Position numbers and translations under genes: made by a program | Notes under the pieces: model-generated | Seen by the model: only the letters and a program-made list of their open reading frames with translations | Databases searched by the model: none | What the model was told of the DNA's origin: nothing | Part shown: positions 43,982-53,259 of the stretch, piece by piece | Layout of the letters: each line of letters opens with the position of its first letter | How positions within the stretch are numbered: the first letter of the stretch is position 1 | Assembly (NCBI RefSeq): GCF_027111295.1 | Contig: NZ_CP114287.1 | Coordinates: forward strand, 2,976,001 to 3,040,000 | DNA: 64,000 bases | Reading direction: 5' to 3' | From: Flavobacterium gelatinilyticum | GTDB taxonomy: Bacteria; Bacteroidota; Bacteroidia; Flavobacteriales; Flavobacteriaceae

Positions 43982-44209
43982 ATGGATAAAATCAAACAGG
44001 CATTAGGCGTTTTATGGGTTATTTTAGCAGTTGCGGCCGCTTATTTCTGCGTGTTTGAATTTGGATTGCCTAAATTATTATCGGATCAGCAGGATGATTT
44101 AGTTTTTGGAATTATTATTCTTTTTATCCTGACGCCTCTTATTGTTTTGGGCTTAGGAACTTTTGGGTATTTTGCGGTAATTGGAGAATATAATGACAAC
44201 AAGAAATAA
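43982..44209 (+). CDS. small membrane protein (75 aa) beside the MHS transporter
   Basis: A 75-residue protein with two predicted helices (about 8-30 and 44-66) and short polar ends (MDKIKQ; GEYNDNKK). ATG 43982 is 11 bp after the transporter stop, so the two genes are cotranscribed. Small two-helix proteins are often paired with MFS symporters of this group in Bacteroidota (I recall a DUF6814-type family, not certain). A regulatory or stabilising subunit is plausible. The convergent amylase operon ends at a shared terminator downstream. Confidence 0.65.
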   Translation: MDKIKQALGVLWVILAVAAAYFCVFEFGLPKLLSDQQDDLVFGIIILFILTPLIVLGLGTFGYFAVIGEYNDNKK

Positions 44210-44235
44210 CAAAAACAATAAACAACTAAACCAGA

Positions 44236-44270
44236 AAAGGGCTGTCTATTTTTCAATAGAACAGCCCTTT
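44236..44270. terminator. bidirectional terminator between convergent operons
   Basis: AAAGGGCTGTCTATT pairs with AATAG-A-ACAGCCCTTT (one bulged A), giving a 15-bp stem. A-run and short T-run flank it on both sides. It serves the MHS pair on plus and the amylase on minus. Confidence 0.85.
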
Positions 44271-44323
44271 CACATTACTAACCAAACCAAATTTTTAATC
44301 TGTCAGATATATTTTTTTCAGGT

Positions 44324-47197
44324 TTACTTTTTTACCAGTTTTACAACCTGAGTTTTATTGTTTGCATCAAAAGCTTTAACGATATACAATCCTGTCTGTA
44401 AATCGCTTACTCCAAACTGAAAATCTTTATTATTATTTGGAGCAAAAGTTTTTACCAATTGTCCTGAAACTGAGTACACTTGAACTTTAACAGCTTCAAA
44501 ACTCAAAGTAAAATAGTCTGAAACCGGATTTGGGAAAAGACTTACTGTATTTCCTTTTTCAAAATCTTCGATTGCCAAAGTTGCTGTTTTGTTGCCATAA
44601 ATTCTGTATTCGCCCGGTGTCAGATTTATTGGCGCACTTGCATTTGTAACAGTAATAGTAGTATTATCCATCAAATTATACCAGGTTCCGGTATACGGAA
44701 ATCCGGTTGCAACATTTTGAGCCGTAACATCAAAATTCGCCAGAATCAAAACATCTTTTAATTGTGCTGATGTCAAATTAGCATTGGTAATTTTTATATT
44801 TACTGTTAATGAATTCGCATTCGGAATTACAGCCGTTCCAGAAAATACCGGTTCCACCGTTTTAAGCGTGATCATTTTTGCCCAGTCGTTGTAAATTTTA
44901 TTACGGTTTGAATCTCCCAGCCAGTTTTCTGTCCATTGCGGCTGCGGTTTTGTATCTAATTTACAATCTCCTGCAGTTGTTCCCGATTCATCATTTACAG
45001 TACCGTTGTTACAGGTAAAAATAGAATCATCCATACCTAATTCCCCAAAATGCCAGATCATTTTTGGTCCCGGAACCAATAAAGAAACTGCTCCAATGGC
45101 AGACATTCTTGACAATGCCGTATTTAGTGTTTTTACGCTGTAAGTTCCACCCACAGCACCATACTGCACATTTTTATACATTAAACGTTCTTCGTCATGA
45201 CTTTCAGCATAACCCATTAAACGATTTGCCGTAAAACCACGGCTTGAACTTGTCATTCTCGAAATATTACTGTCTGAAGAATATCCCATAGACAACTGAT
45301 TGTAGGGATTTGTCATTTTTCCCCACATCATAATTCCTTTACTTGGGCTTTCGTCAATTTTATAATCGGCCCATTGTTTTTCTTCGGCATCACTTCCTAA
45401 ATGTTCAAAAATTGTGTAATGCGTTGGATCTAAACTCCATGAATAATCGGCGTATTGTTTCAGGATATCTACCCTGTCCTGCTGATAGGCATTGGTACAA
45501 GTTTCATCTGATGCTGTGCAAGCCTGTGTAAATCCTTTGGTTAAATCCCAGCGGAAACCATCAATTTTATACTCTTCGATCCATTGTTTAATAACACGAT
45601 TCACATAATACTGCGTTTTTAATGACTGGTGATTAAAATCTTCTCCAACACTATAAGTATGTTTTGCAACGGTATTAAAATATGGGTTTTCAACTGTTGG
45701 CGCTCCAAAACCATCTCCGTCAGGATCATTCATCCACATTCTAACCATTGGATTTCTCCCGAAAGCATGATTCAGTGCAACGTCAAGAATAACCGCAATT
45801 CCGTTTTGGTGACATACATCGATAAGTTCTTTTAATTTATCCGAAGTTCCGTAAAATTTATCCAGTGCCATATGAAATGAGGTATTATACCCCCAGCTTT
45901 CATTTCCTTCAAATTCCATTACAGGCATTAACTCGATAGCGTTTATTTTCAGGTTTTTGAAATAATCAATCTTATCGATTAAGCTTTGATAATTTCTTGC
46001 CGCGTCAAAATCACGAACCAAAACTTCGTATACAACCAGCTTTTCTTTTTCAGGTTTTACAAAATTGGTCACTTTCCAGTTGTAAGGAGTCTGCCCTGTT
46101 TTTAAAACTGTAACTTCAAATTGCTGGCCTGCCGGATATGAGGGTAAATTTGGATATGAAGATGAAGGAATCCAAGGATCATCATAAGGAGACAGAACCA
46201 ATGTAGAATAAGGATCAGCGGTTTTTACCATCGCCGGCGAATTTGCAAGCGGTGTTGTATCGACTACCCAATACTGATAGGTATTGTTAACACCCGAAAC
46301 CAATCCGGTTAATTCTAACCAGAATTTCTGTGATACAGGGTCTTTTTTCATGGCATATGCCGACGTTGGCTGCCAGTTATTAAAACTTCCGGCCACGTAA
46401 ACAAAATCTTTTAAAGGAGCATCCAAAACTAATGTTGCTTTTGTAACATCAGCAGGATTATAGTTGATTCCGTCTACTAAACCTGACGGCATATCCTGAG
46501 AAACGGTATTTGGATTTACAATAACCGAAAATTTCTTTGAAATTGTAGTCGAACCCTGAACCGCAATCAATTCATAGGTTTGGTTACCTGTAATATTTGT
46601 ATGTGTATACGAGTAACTTGCTGTACTTGTATTGGTATTAATAGTCGTTCCGTTTGCTTTTAAAGTATAGCTTGCCGGTCCGTTTGTATTGGATGCTGTA
46701 ATGACAAAGTTTGCACCGGAAGAAATAATTGAAGTGCTGTTTTCGATTGGTGAATTCAGAGAAACCTGAAAAGTTCCTACTTCAACTAAAATATCTTGTG
46801 ACTTTTTATCGCCGTTTCCATTTTTAGCTTTGATCAAAAAACCAATTCTTCCAATTCCTGTAGTATTATAGTAAGTAGTTGGAACAATTGTTTTGGTATA
46901 TGTATCGGTTGCAGCGTTATAAGTAAACTTACTTGCCTCGCTTGACGCATCCCATGATCCGTTATTTGGAGTTCCTTTTTGGGTCATATCGTTGGTATCA
47001 AAAGCCCACGCCCACATGTACAAAGCGTTTCCTGTAACTCCCCAGGTACCTTCGTTTATACTGTTTCCATTGATAGTAATGGTAATTGAAGCCGTCTCAT
47101 CAAAAGTAGACGGACTTACTGAATAGGTTACGTTTTGCTGCTGTGCAAATGAAAATGCAGTGAGCAGTAAAAATAGTAATAGTAAAGTTTTTTTCAT
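44324..47197 (-). CDS. secreted GH13 alpha-amylase with T9SS sorting tail
   Basis: A 957-residue extracellular starch-degrading enzyme. Signal peptide ends AFSFAQ. Residues about 20-235 hold Ig-like/beta domains; about 235-335 form a CBM48-like domain (FVYVAGSFNNWQPTSAYAMK). The GH13 barrel follows (about 385-800) with INAIELMPVMEFEG, VILDVALNHAFGR, nucleophile Asp in DGFRWDLTKGF (about 550), acid Glu in TIFEHLGSD (about 596) and the His-Asp in YAESHDEERL (about 667). The last 75 residues are a type A T9SS C-terminal domain (LFPNPVSDYFTLSF, LQTGLYIVKAFD), so it is exported by the type IX system and probably surface-attached. It is the distal gene of the susCDE operon, after a terminator-like hairpin. 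Confidence 0.93.
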   Translation of the reverse strand: MKKTLLLLFLLLTAFSFAQQQNVTYSVSPSTFDETASITITINGNSINEGTWGVTGNALYMWAWAFDTNDMTQKGTPNNGSWDASSEASKFTYNAATDTYTKTIVPTTYYNTTGIGRIGFLIKAKNGNGDKKSQDILVEVGTFQVSLNSPIENSTSIISSGANFVITASNTNGPASYTLKANGTTINTNTSTASYSYTHTNITGNQTYELIAVQGSTTISKKFSVIVNPNTVSQDMPSGLVDGINYNPADVTKATLVLDAPLKDFVYVAGSFNNWQPTSAYAMKKDPVSQKFWLELTGLVSGVNNTYQYWVVDTTPLANSPAMVKTADPYSTLVLSPYDDPWIPSSSYPNLPSYPAGQQFEVTVLKTGQTPYNWKVTNFVKPEKEKLVVYEVLVRDFDAARNYQSLIDKIDYFKNLKINAIELMPVMEFEGNESWGYNTSFHMALDKFYGTSDKLKELIDVCHQNGIAVILDVALNHAFGRNPMVRMWMNDPDGDGFGAPTVENPYFNTVAKHTYSVGEDFNHQSLKTQYYVNRVIKQWIEEYKIDGFRWDLTKGFTQACTASDETCTNAYQQDRVDILKQYADYSWSLDPTHYTIFEHLGSDAEEKQWADYKIDESPSKGIMMWGKMTNPYNQLSMGYSSDSNISRMTSSSRGFTANRLMGYAESHDEERLMYKNVQYGAVGGTYSVKTLNTALSRMSAIGAVSLLVPGPKMIWHFGELGMDDSIFTCNNGTVNDESGTTAGDCKLDTKPQPQWTENWLGDSNRNKIYNDWAKMITLKTVEPVFSGTAVIPNANSLTVNIKITNANLTSAQLKDVLILANFDVTAQNVATGFPYTGTWYNLMDNTTITVTNASAPINLTPGEYRIYGNKTATLAIEDFEKGNTVSLFPNPVSDYFTLSFEAVKVQVYSVSGQLVKTFAPNNNKDFQFGVSDLQTGLYIVKAFDANNKTQVVKLVKK

Positions 47198-47234
47198 AAG
47201 GATAGTGGTTATTGGTTAGGAGTCAGCCTGATTA

Positions 47235-47264
47235 AAAAAGGGCTATCTGCTGATAGCCCTTTTT
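47235..47264 (-). terminator. intra-operon terminator/attenuator between SusE-like and amylase genes
   Basis: AAAAAGGGCTATC / GATAGCCCTTTTT, a perfect 13-bp stem, loop TGCT, with six T residues on the minus strand. It lies between the SusE-like stop (47283) and the amylase start (47197), so it would limit amylase transcription relative to susCDE. Confidence 0.85.
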
Positions 47265-47282
47265 CAGTTATTAACTGAAGTT

Positions 47283-48365
47283 TTATTGATTTGGAATCAT
47301 CAAATAACTTCCGTCTAAATCATTGAAATAAATTACATATTTAGATTCTGCTACCGGTATATTATCACCAGCACCACCACCTGAGAAAGGAGTTTTTCCA
47401 CCCCATGAAACATCCCATGCATTGTTTGCTCTAAATTTAGCTTCTCCTTCTTTTAATGAAGTAACGCCTAATGACCAAGCATGTGCATTGAATCCTGATT
47501 TAACCAATGCTGTTGATGCATCCCAGCCTCCTGCAGTACTACTTCCAATGATACCAACAGTTGAATATGTTGGTGCTGCTGCACCGTCAAAAGCTTCTAA
47601 AGTATATTTTAAAGATTGCGTGTTAAACTTCAAAGTATAATATCCATCTGCCGCAATTGTAAATTCACCTGCGTTGTCTTTAATCTCAATTGTTCCCTCT
47701 CCAGATCTTCCTAATTGAGAAGCCCAGCTTCCTTTTTCAGAAATCAATTTAAAGTTACCTGCCTTAAAGAATCCTGTAAATTTGTATTGAGTTGCATCTG
47801 TACCATCTCTGAACATTGGCTGGTGGTTAGTATCAACATTGTTATCCCATCCTCCGTCTACAGCTGCACCAATTAAGTACCAATCTGTAAATTCATAAGT
47901 AACCAATCCTGCATAAGGAGTAATAGTTAATTTTATAACATTTGAATACTGAACATTCCCACCTTCTCCAAGGTATGATTTAATACGAACATCAGCATCC
48001 TGAGGATCAAATGGTGTCAATCCGGAGTTCATTGCAGCTGTATTAAGCTCACTAACAGTTATAGCTTGCATATTATCAGGTGATACAGATAGAATAATTG
48101 GATTTTTAAAATCTGTTCCTGATTTTGCAATTTCAAGTTCGTAATTCACAACAATTGGAGCACCTTGATATTGTGCGTCGCTCCATTTAAAAGTTACTGC
48201 TACTTCGTCGGCTTCCGTTTCATCCAAAACAAAAACTGTCCCTTCCGCAGGAGTTTCCAGTACAGATGCACTTGAAGGCGTCACCACTGTAATATCATCT
48301 GAATTACATGCCCCTGTCGACATTAACAGCATCGCAAAGATGCCTAATTTGAATATATTTTTCAT
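47283..48365 (-). CDS. SusE-like outer-membrane starch-binding lipoprotein
   Basis: A 360-residue surface lipoprotein (lipobox LMSTGACNSD, Cys20). A SusE-type N-terminal Ig-like domain at about 30-140 (VLETPAEGTVFVLDETEADE, then VVNYELEIAKSGTDF), then two starch-binding beta modules (about 155-255: WYLIGAAVDGGWDN, YKFTGFFKAGNFKLISEKG; about 265-355: VGIIGSSTAGGWDASTALV, GEAKFRANNAWDVSWGG). The paired YxxxGAA/STAGGWD features bind alpha-glucans in SusE/SusF relatives. There is one such gene here, not separate susE and susF. It starts 10 bp after susD, inside the operon. Confidence 0.88.
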   Translation of the reverse strand: MKNIFKLGIFAMLLMSTGACNSDDITVVTPSSASVLETPAEGTVFVLDETEADEVAVTFKWSDAQYQGAPIVVNYELEIAKSGTDFKNPIILSVSPDNMQAITVSELNTAAMNSGLTPFDPQDADVRIKSYLGEGGNVQYSNVIKLTITPYAGLVTYEFTDWYLIGAAVDGGWDNNVDTNHQPMFRDGTDATQYKFTGFFKAGNFKLISEKGSWASQLGRSGEGTIEIKDNAGEFTIAADGYYTLKFNTQSLKYTLEAFDGAAAPTYSTVGIIGSSTAGGWDASTALVKSGFNAHAWSLGVTSLKEGEAKFRANNAWDVSWGGKTPFSGGGAGDNIPVAESKYVIYFNDLDGSYLMIPNQ

Positions 48366-48375
48366 GTTTCTGATA

Positions 48376-49941
48376 TTAGTTTGGATACCCAGGATTTTGA
48401 GTTAATTTTGAATTAGCCTGTAATGCACTTGTAGGTATTGGGTACAATTTGTAAGTATCAGGAATTGAAACTCCGTCTTTCACCCCGCCTTTCCAAGGCC
48501 ATAAATAAGATCCGCCTGTAAATTTTCCAAAACGAATTAAGTCTTGTCTTCTGTGACCTTCAAGGTTCAGTTCTCTGGCTCTTTCATTTAATACAAAATC
48601 CAGATTTAATTGTCCTGCAGTTATTAATCCTGCGTGAGATCTGTCTCTAACAGCATTAACATAATCCAAAGCTAAACTTGTTGATCCGCCTGCAGCTCCT
48701 CTTAATGCACACTCAGCATACATTAAGTAAGCATCTGCCAATCTGAATAAAGGAAAATCTGTATTTGAGAAACTTGTTGCATTCGATGATCCGTTGAAAT
48801 TTGTATTTCTAAATTTTATACTTGGATAACCATCTACCCATTTCTTATAATCATTCATTTCATAAGCATGTCCTGTTGTCCAGAATAATTTTGCTCTGTC
48901 ATCCGGAGAAGCTGCCAAATTACCATTATTAAACAAACCGTACCAAGCTTTAGTAGCTCTGTGTCCTCCCCATCCGTCAGTAGCACCAAAATCGTTAGGA
49001 TTCATTGTCTCTGTACTTAGGTTTCCGTTTACAATATAAGTTGTATTACCATACGCCTGACTTACAACTGCATCAGCAATTAAAGTATAGATAATTTCAG
49101 GTGAAGAATCATTATCTCCAGAAAAAACACTTACAAAACTTGGCGCAAGTGTATATCCACCTTCATCAATTACTTTTTTAGTATACAATAATGCATCGTC
49201 ATATCTTTGTGTTCCTGTATATACTTCTGCATTCAAATACAATTTTGCAAGCAGCATTCTTACCACATTTCTATCTGCTTTACCATAAGATTTTGTTGGA
49301 GTAATTACACCTTCAATATCTTTTAACTCAGATTCTATAAAATTGAAAAGCTCAACTCTTGTAGATTCATCCTTTGGTGTTGACGTATTAATATCATCTT
49401 CTGTTGTAATAGCTCCTTTACCAAAACAATCTGTTAGATAATAATAAGATAATGCTCTTAAAAAACGTAATTCCGCAATGTGATTTTCTCTGTTTGGAAT
49501 ATTAGCCGAAGACGTTTTTAAAATCTTAATCAAATTACTTGACTGAGAAATTGTGTAATAAGCTCTGTCATATAAGTATCTGAAAAACTTATTATTTGGT
49601 GTCCATCCGCTTGTTGTTGTTAATTGATCAAGACCATCATCTCCCCAACGGTTTTTCATACCATCTGCAGAAAAATCCTGCAAGTTTATGATACCTCTAA
49701 GAAAAGCTGCTTCTCCCGGGTCCTGAGTTACTACATCTGAAGAACCCGGTCCGTCAGGTCCTGAAAGAGCAAAAGTTCCATAAATCTTAGAAACCAAACC
49801 ATCTACGGCATTTGGATCTTGCTCTAAAAGCTTCTCCAGGGTCAATTCTACTTTTGGTTCTGTATTTAAATCATCTACGCAGGAAGCGAAAGAGAAAAGA
49901 ACTAAAAAAGCGCCTATAATCTTAAATTTAAACTGATTCAT
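48376..49941 (-). CDS. susD: SusD/RagB-family starch-binding lipoprotein
   Basis: A 521-residue surface lipoprotein (lipobox SFASCVDD) that binds the glycan and lids the SusC channel. It has the SusD helical TPR framework: an N-terminal segment (LEQDPNAVDGLVSKIYGTF), an RFLRALSYYYLTDCFGKGAI helix, a SAEVYTGTQRYDDALLY region, and the C-terminal family end (LNLDFVLNERARELNLEGHR, RQDLIRFGKF and a WPWKGGVKDGVSIPDTYKLY ending). The gene lies 14 bp after susC and 10 bp before the SusE-like gene. Given the flanking amylases, alpha-glucan specificity is likely; the symbol is by context. Confidence 0.92.
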   Translation of the reverse strand: MNQFKFKIIGAFLVLFSFASCVDDLNTEPKVELTLEKLLEQDPNAVDGLVSKIYGTFALSGPDGPGSSDVVTQDPGEAAFLRGIINLQDFSADGMKNRWGDDGLDQLTTTSGWTPNNKFFRYLYDRAYYTISQSSNLIKILKTSSANIPNRENHIAELRFLRALSYYYLTDCFGKGAITTEDDINTSTPKDESTRVELFNFIESELKDIEGVITPTKSYGKADRNVVRMLLAKLYLNAEVYTGTQRYDDALLYTKKVIDEGGYTLAPSFVSVFSGDNDSSPEIIYTLIADAVVSQAYGNTTYIVNGNLSTETMNPNDFGATDGWGGHRATKAWYGLFNNGNLAASPDDRAKLFWTTGHAYEMNDYKKWVDGYPSIKFRNTNFNGSSNATSFSNTDFPLFRLADAYLMYAECALRGAAGGSTSLALDYVNAVRDRSHAGLITAGQLNLDFVLNERARELNLEGHRRQDLIRFGKFTGGSYLWPWKGGVKDGVSIPDTYKLYPIPTSALQANSKLTQNPGYPN

Positions 49942-49955
49942 CTTTATATTTTTTA

Positions 49956-52900
49956 TTAAAAGTCTAAGTTAAGACCAAAACTGAATGTTCTTGATCTTGG
50001 ATAGAAATTATTATCAATTGCATTGAAATTCTCTGGATCTACTCCTGTATAATCTGTTACAATAAATACATTGTTTGCAGATGCGTATAATCTTAAAACA
50101 GCTCCTTTTATAGCTTTGTCAAAATTATATCCAAGAGTTATGTTTTGACAGCGTAAGAAACTTGCATCTTCCAAATAAAAATCAGAGAATGGTACATTTC
50201 CGTTGATTGTTTTAAAATCAAATTCAGTATCCAAAACATTTGTCAAACTTATTGAGTTAGCCGGTAATGCTTTATCAATAAAACCTGATTGCAATTTTCT
50301 TGCGTTATATACTTTTCCTCCAATTTGACCATTGAAAGTAGTTGTTAAATCAAACTTTTTGTAGTTTGCCGTAAGTCCAAAACCATAAGTCCAGTTTGGT
50401 CTTAAAGCAACATACGATCTGTCATTATCATCAATCTTCCCGTCTCCGTTTTTATCAACAAAAGCATTTTCGATTGGTCTGTTATTTGAATCATAAACCT
50501 GCTCAAAAACCCAAGCAGAATATGGCTGCTGTCCTACGGTATTGTAAGCAATTTTCTGACCTGTTCCTACTGGTATTCCAGATGCATTGTCAACATTTGT
50601 GGTTCTGTTGTTCAAATCAGTAATTTCACCAATGTTATATGCAATGTTTCCATTAACAGCTAAATTAAAGTTCTCTTCTCTTATTACTTTAACATTTAAG
50701 CTAGTTTCAATACCTTTATTTTTCATGCTTCCAACATTTGAAACGAATTCATTTGTCAAAGCTTGTCCAGGAGAAGCTGAAACTACAGAAAGTAAGTCTT
50801 TTGTATATTTTTGATAAGCATCGATACTACCTGTAACGATATCATTTTCAAAGAATCCAAAATCAATCCCTACGTTATATGTAGTTGTTTTTTCCCAAGT
50901 AAGATCCTCGTTATAAGGTTTTGCATAATATCCGTTTATTCCCGGAATATAAGTACTTGATGCACTTGTTGGTGCAAAAAGAGCACTGTAAGGATAAGAT
51001 CCTGCAACTCCTGTAATATCCTGCTGGCCTGTAATACCGTATCCTAATCTTAGTTTTAAATCATTGAATGTTTTTGATTCTTTTAAGAATGACTCATCTT
51101 TAAGTCTCCACGCAAATCCCGCTGCAGGGAAATAACCCCATCTTTTATTTTCTTTAAATAAAGAAGATCCGTCTGCTCTTAAAGTCAATGTAAACAAATA
51201 CTTGTTTAACAAGTCAAAATTACCTCTTCCAAAGAATGACTGTAAGTTTCTCTCATTATAGTATCTGTTATTTGCATTAGCCGGGTTTGGCGTAACTTCT
51301 CTTGAACCATTTGATGTATTATATCTAAAGATTTGTTTATTCCCATCGGTAACAAAGTTCTGATAAGAATATCCCGCCTGAGCATCTAATCTTGTAACGA
51401 ATCCATTCAAGCTTTTGTTATAAGCGAAATAAGCGTCTAACGTTTTGTTATTAACCGTTTGATTTTCTGCATAATTCAATCCTGGATTAAATACATAAGT
51501 CGGTGGGTTAGTTGCTGCAGAGTTATTAATTTGATAAGTCTGAATAGCGTTATCACTATAAACCTCTGTAATTTTTGTTTTAGAAGCCTCAATACCTCCA
51601 TTTACAACTGCTCTTAAGCCATCTACAAATGGTATTCTATAATCTAATTCAATATTTCCTAATAATTTCTGAACTTCCTCAGGACGTGTTCTTTGGTTTA
51701 AAATCGCTAAAGGATTCTGCGCACCACTGATAGAATTATTTGTATTTAGTAATTGATAATATCCTCCAAAAATACCACTTGATGCACCCGGGCTGTCATA
51801 AGCAGGCTTGGTAGGATCCATTCCTAAAGCACTTCCAATAACTGCATCAGCATCTATAGCATTCTTTTTAACAGAGATACCTTTAGCATTAATATCAATT
51901 TTTAAATTATCATTTAATAAAACAGGTGAAAGTTTAATCGATCCTGTATATCTCTCTAAATCATTTGTTCGAACAACTCCTTCGTTTTTAGCATAACCAA
52001 CAGAAGCTCTAAATGGAACTTTACCAAATAAATTTGCTCTTGCGCTGAAATTATTATCTGTAGAAATTGATTGTCTGTAAATTAAATCCTGCCAGTCTGT
52101 ATTATATAATGTTCTTCCTTCTATTTGAGGAGTCGCAGGATTGTCTATTGCGCCACTTCCATCAGGCACACCTAACAAATTAGTATATCCTGGGTGGTAC
52201 TTTTGCATAAAAGCTGTAAATTCTGGTCCTGACATCATATCAACAGGATTATTAACTTTCCCTACTGTTATGTTTGATGAGAAGTTGAATTTAGGAGCTC
52301 CGTTAACACCTTTTTTAGTCGTAATGATAATTACACCATTTGACGCTCTTGAACCATAAATAGCTGTAGCAGAAGCATCTTTTAAAATAGCGAACGTATC
52401 GATGTCATTAGGATTAATTAATGTTAAAGGGTTAGAAATACCTGCCGGATTTGTGTTATCGATAGGCACACCATCAATGATAATCAATGGATTATTATTT
52501 CCTGACAATGAACTTCCTCCTCTAATTCTAATATTAGGATTAGCATCTGGCTGACCACCGTCTGTAGTAATTCTAACACCTGCCGCTCTACCAACAAGAA
52601 GCTGATCTGCTGAACCTACCGGTCCTTTATTAAGTTGATTGGCAGATAAAACCGTTACAGCACCTGTTGCGTCTTTTTTCTTAACAGTACCATAACCTAC
52701 CTGAACCACTACTTCCTGAAGCTGATTCGTATCTTCTTCTAAAGTTACATTAATAGTTTTTTGTCCGGTATAATCAATTGTTTCTGTTTTGTAACCAATG
52801 AAAGAAACAACAATCTTACTACCGCTTTTTACATTCGACAGCTGGTAATTTCCATCAAATCCAGTCGATGCACCGTTTGGAGCACCCTGCACATTTACAT

Positions 52901-53024
52901 TTACTCCCGGTATTGGCTGACCTGTTGCTTTATCGACAACAGTCCCGTTTAAAGTGTTTTGAGCTAACACACTAAAAGGCAACAATAGGAATAAAAATAA
53001 CAACTTTTTGTAAATTGTTTTCAT
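49956..53024 (-). CDS. susC: SusC/RagA-family TonB-linked outer-membrane transporter
   Basis: A 1022-residue TonB-dependent importer for oligosaccharides, forming the SusCD pair. Signal peptide to about residue 22 (PFSVLAQN); a carboxypeptidase-regulatory-like domain at about 23-105 (LNGTVVDKATGQPIPGVNVN); a SusC/RagA plug (LQEVVVQVGYGTVKKKDATG, then ASATAIYGSRASNGVIIIT); then the large beta-barrel ending SFGLNLDF. The plug signature of this subfamily is fully present. It is the first gene of the four-gene operon and has the promoter at 53090-53118. LacI-family regulator gene is divergent. Substrate inferred as maltodextrin. Confidence 0.95.
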   Translation of the reverse strand: MKTIYKKLLFLFLLLPFSVLAQNTLNGTVVDKATGQPIPGVNVNVQGAPNGASTGFDGNYQLSNVKSGSKIVVSFIGYKTETIDYTGQKTINVTLEEDTNQLQEVVVQVGYGTVKKKDATGAVTVLSANQLNKGPVGSADQLLVGRAAGVRITTDGGQPDANPNIRIRGGSSLSGNNNPLIIIDGVPIDNTNPAGISNPLTLINPNDIDTFAILKDASATAIYGSRASNGVIIITTKKGVNGAPKFNFSSNITVGKVNNPVDMMSGPEFTAFMQKYHPGYTNLLGVPDGSGAIDNPATPQIEGRTLYNTDWQDLIYRQSISTDNNFSARANLFGKVPFRASVGYAKNEGVVRTNDLERYTGSIKLSPVLLNDNLKIDINAKGISVKKNAIDADAVIGSALGMDPTKPAYDSPGASSGIFGGYYQLLNTNNSISGAQNPLAILNQRTRPEEVQKLLGNIELDYRIPFVDGLRAVVNGGIEASKTKITEVYSDNAIQTYQINNSAATNPPTYVFNPGLNYAENQTVNNKTLDAYFAYNKSLNGFVTRLDAQAGYSYQNFVTDGNKQIFRYNTSNGSREVTPNPANANNRYYNERNLQSFFGRGNFDLLNKYLFTLTLRADGSSLFKENKRWGYFPAAGFAWRLKDESFLKESKTFNDLKLRLGYGITGQQDITGVAGSYPYSALFAPTSASSTYIPGINGYYAKPYNEDLTWEKTTTYNVGIDFGFFENDIVTGSIDAYQKYTKDLLSVVSASPGQALTNEFVSNVGSMKNKGIETSLNVKVIREENFNLAVNGNIAYNIGEITDLNNRTTNVDNASGIPVGTGQKIAYNTVGQQPYSAWVFEQVYDSNNRPIENAFVDKNGDGKIDDNDRSYVALRPNWTYGFGLTANYKKFDLTTTFNGQIGGKVYNARKLQSGFIDKALPANSISLTNVLDTEFDFKTINGNVPFSDFYLEDASFLRCQNITLGYNFDKAIKGAVLRLYASANNVFIVTDYTGVDPENFNAIDNNFYPRSRTFSFGLNLDF

Positions 53025-53089
53025 ACTTTTTGTTTAAATTAGTTTGAGTTTGTGATTGTTAGTTAAGTTTTTAATTTTACTTCGAATTC

Positions 53090-53118
53090 CAAAATTATGA
53101 ATTTATTAACGTGCTCAA
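53090..53118 (-). promoter_or_regulatory. promoter of the susCDE-amylase operon
   Basis: On the minus strand TTG (53118-53116), 18 bp spacing, then TAATTTTG (53097-53090), which matches TAnnTTTG. The susC start is about 65 bp downstream, so the leader would be roughly 55-60 nt. Confidence 0.7.
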
Positions 53119-53141
53119 CCAGAGGCAATTTTTATTACTTT

Positions 53142-53151
53142 ACGAAAACGT
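53142..53151. promoter_or_regulatory. candidate LacI-family operator
   Basis: ACGAAAACGT, a short ACG-N4-CGT palindrome, lies about 24 bp upstream of the susC -33 element in the divergent region. LacI-family sites have a central inverted repeat of this kind. Its position upstream of the promoter would suit activation or loop repression. Assignment is weak on sequence alone. Confidence 0.3.
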
Positions 53152-53259
53152 GGTAGTGTTGAAAACTTTCTATTTTTTGTAATCTTTTAGCGTTAAAATT
53201 GTCAATTATAAAAATATCAGATACCTTTATTATTAATTAGATTTTTTTCAACCAACCTC

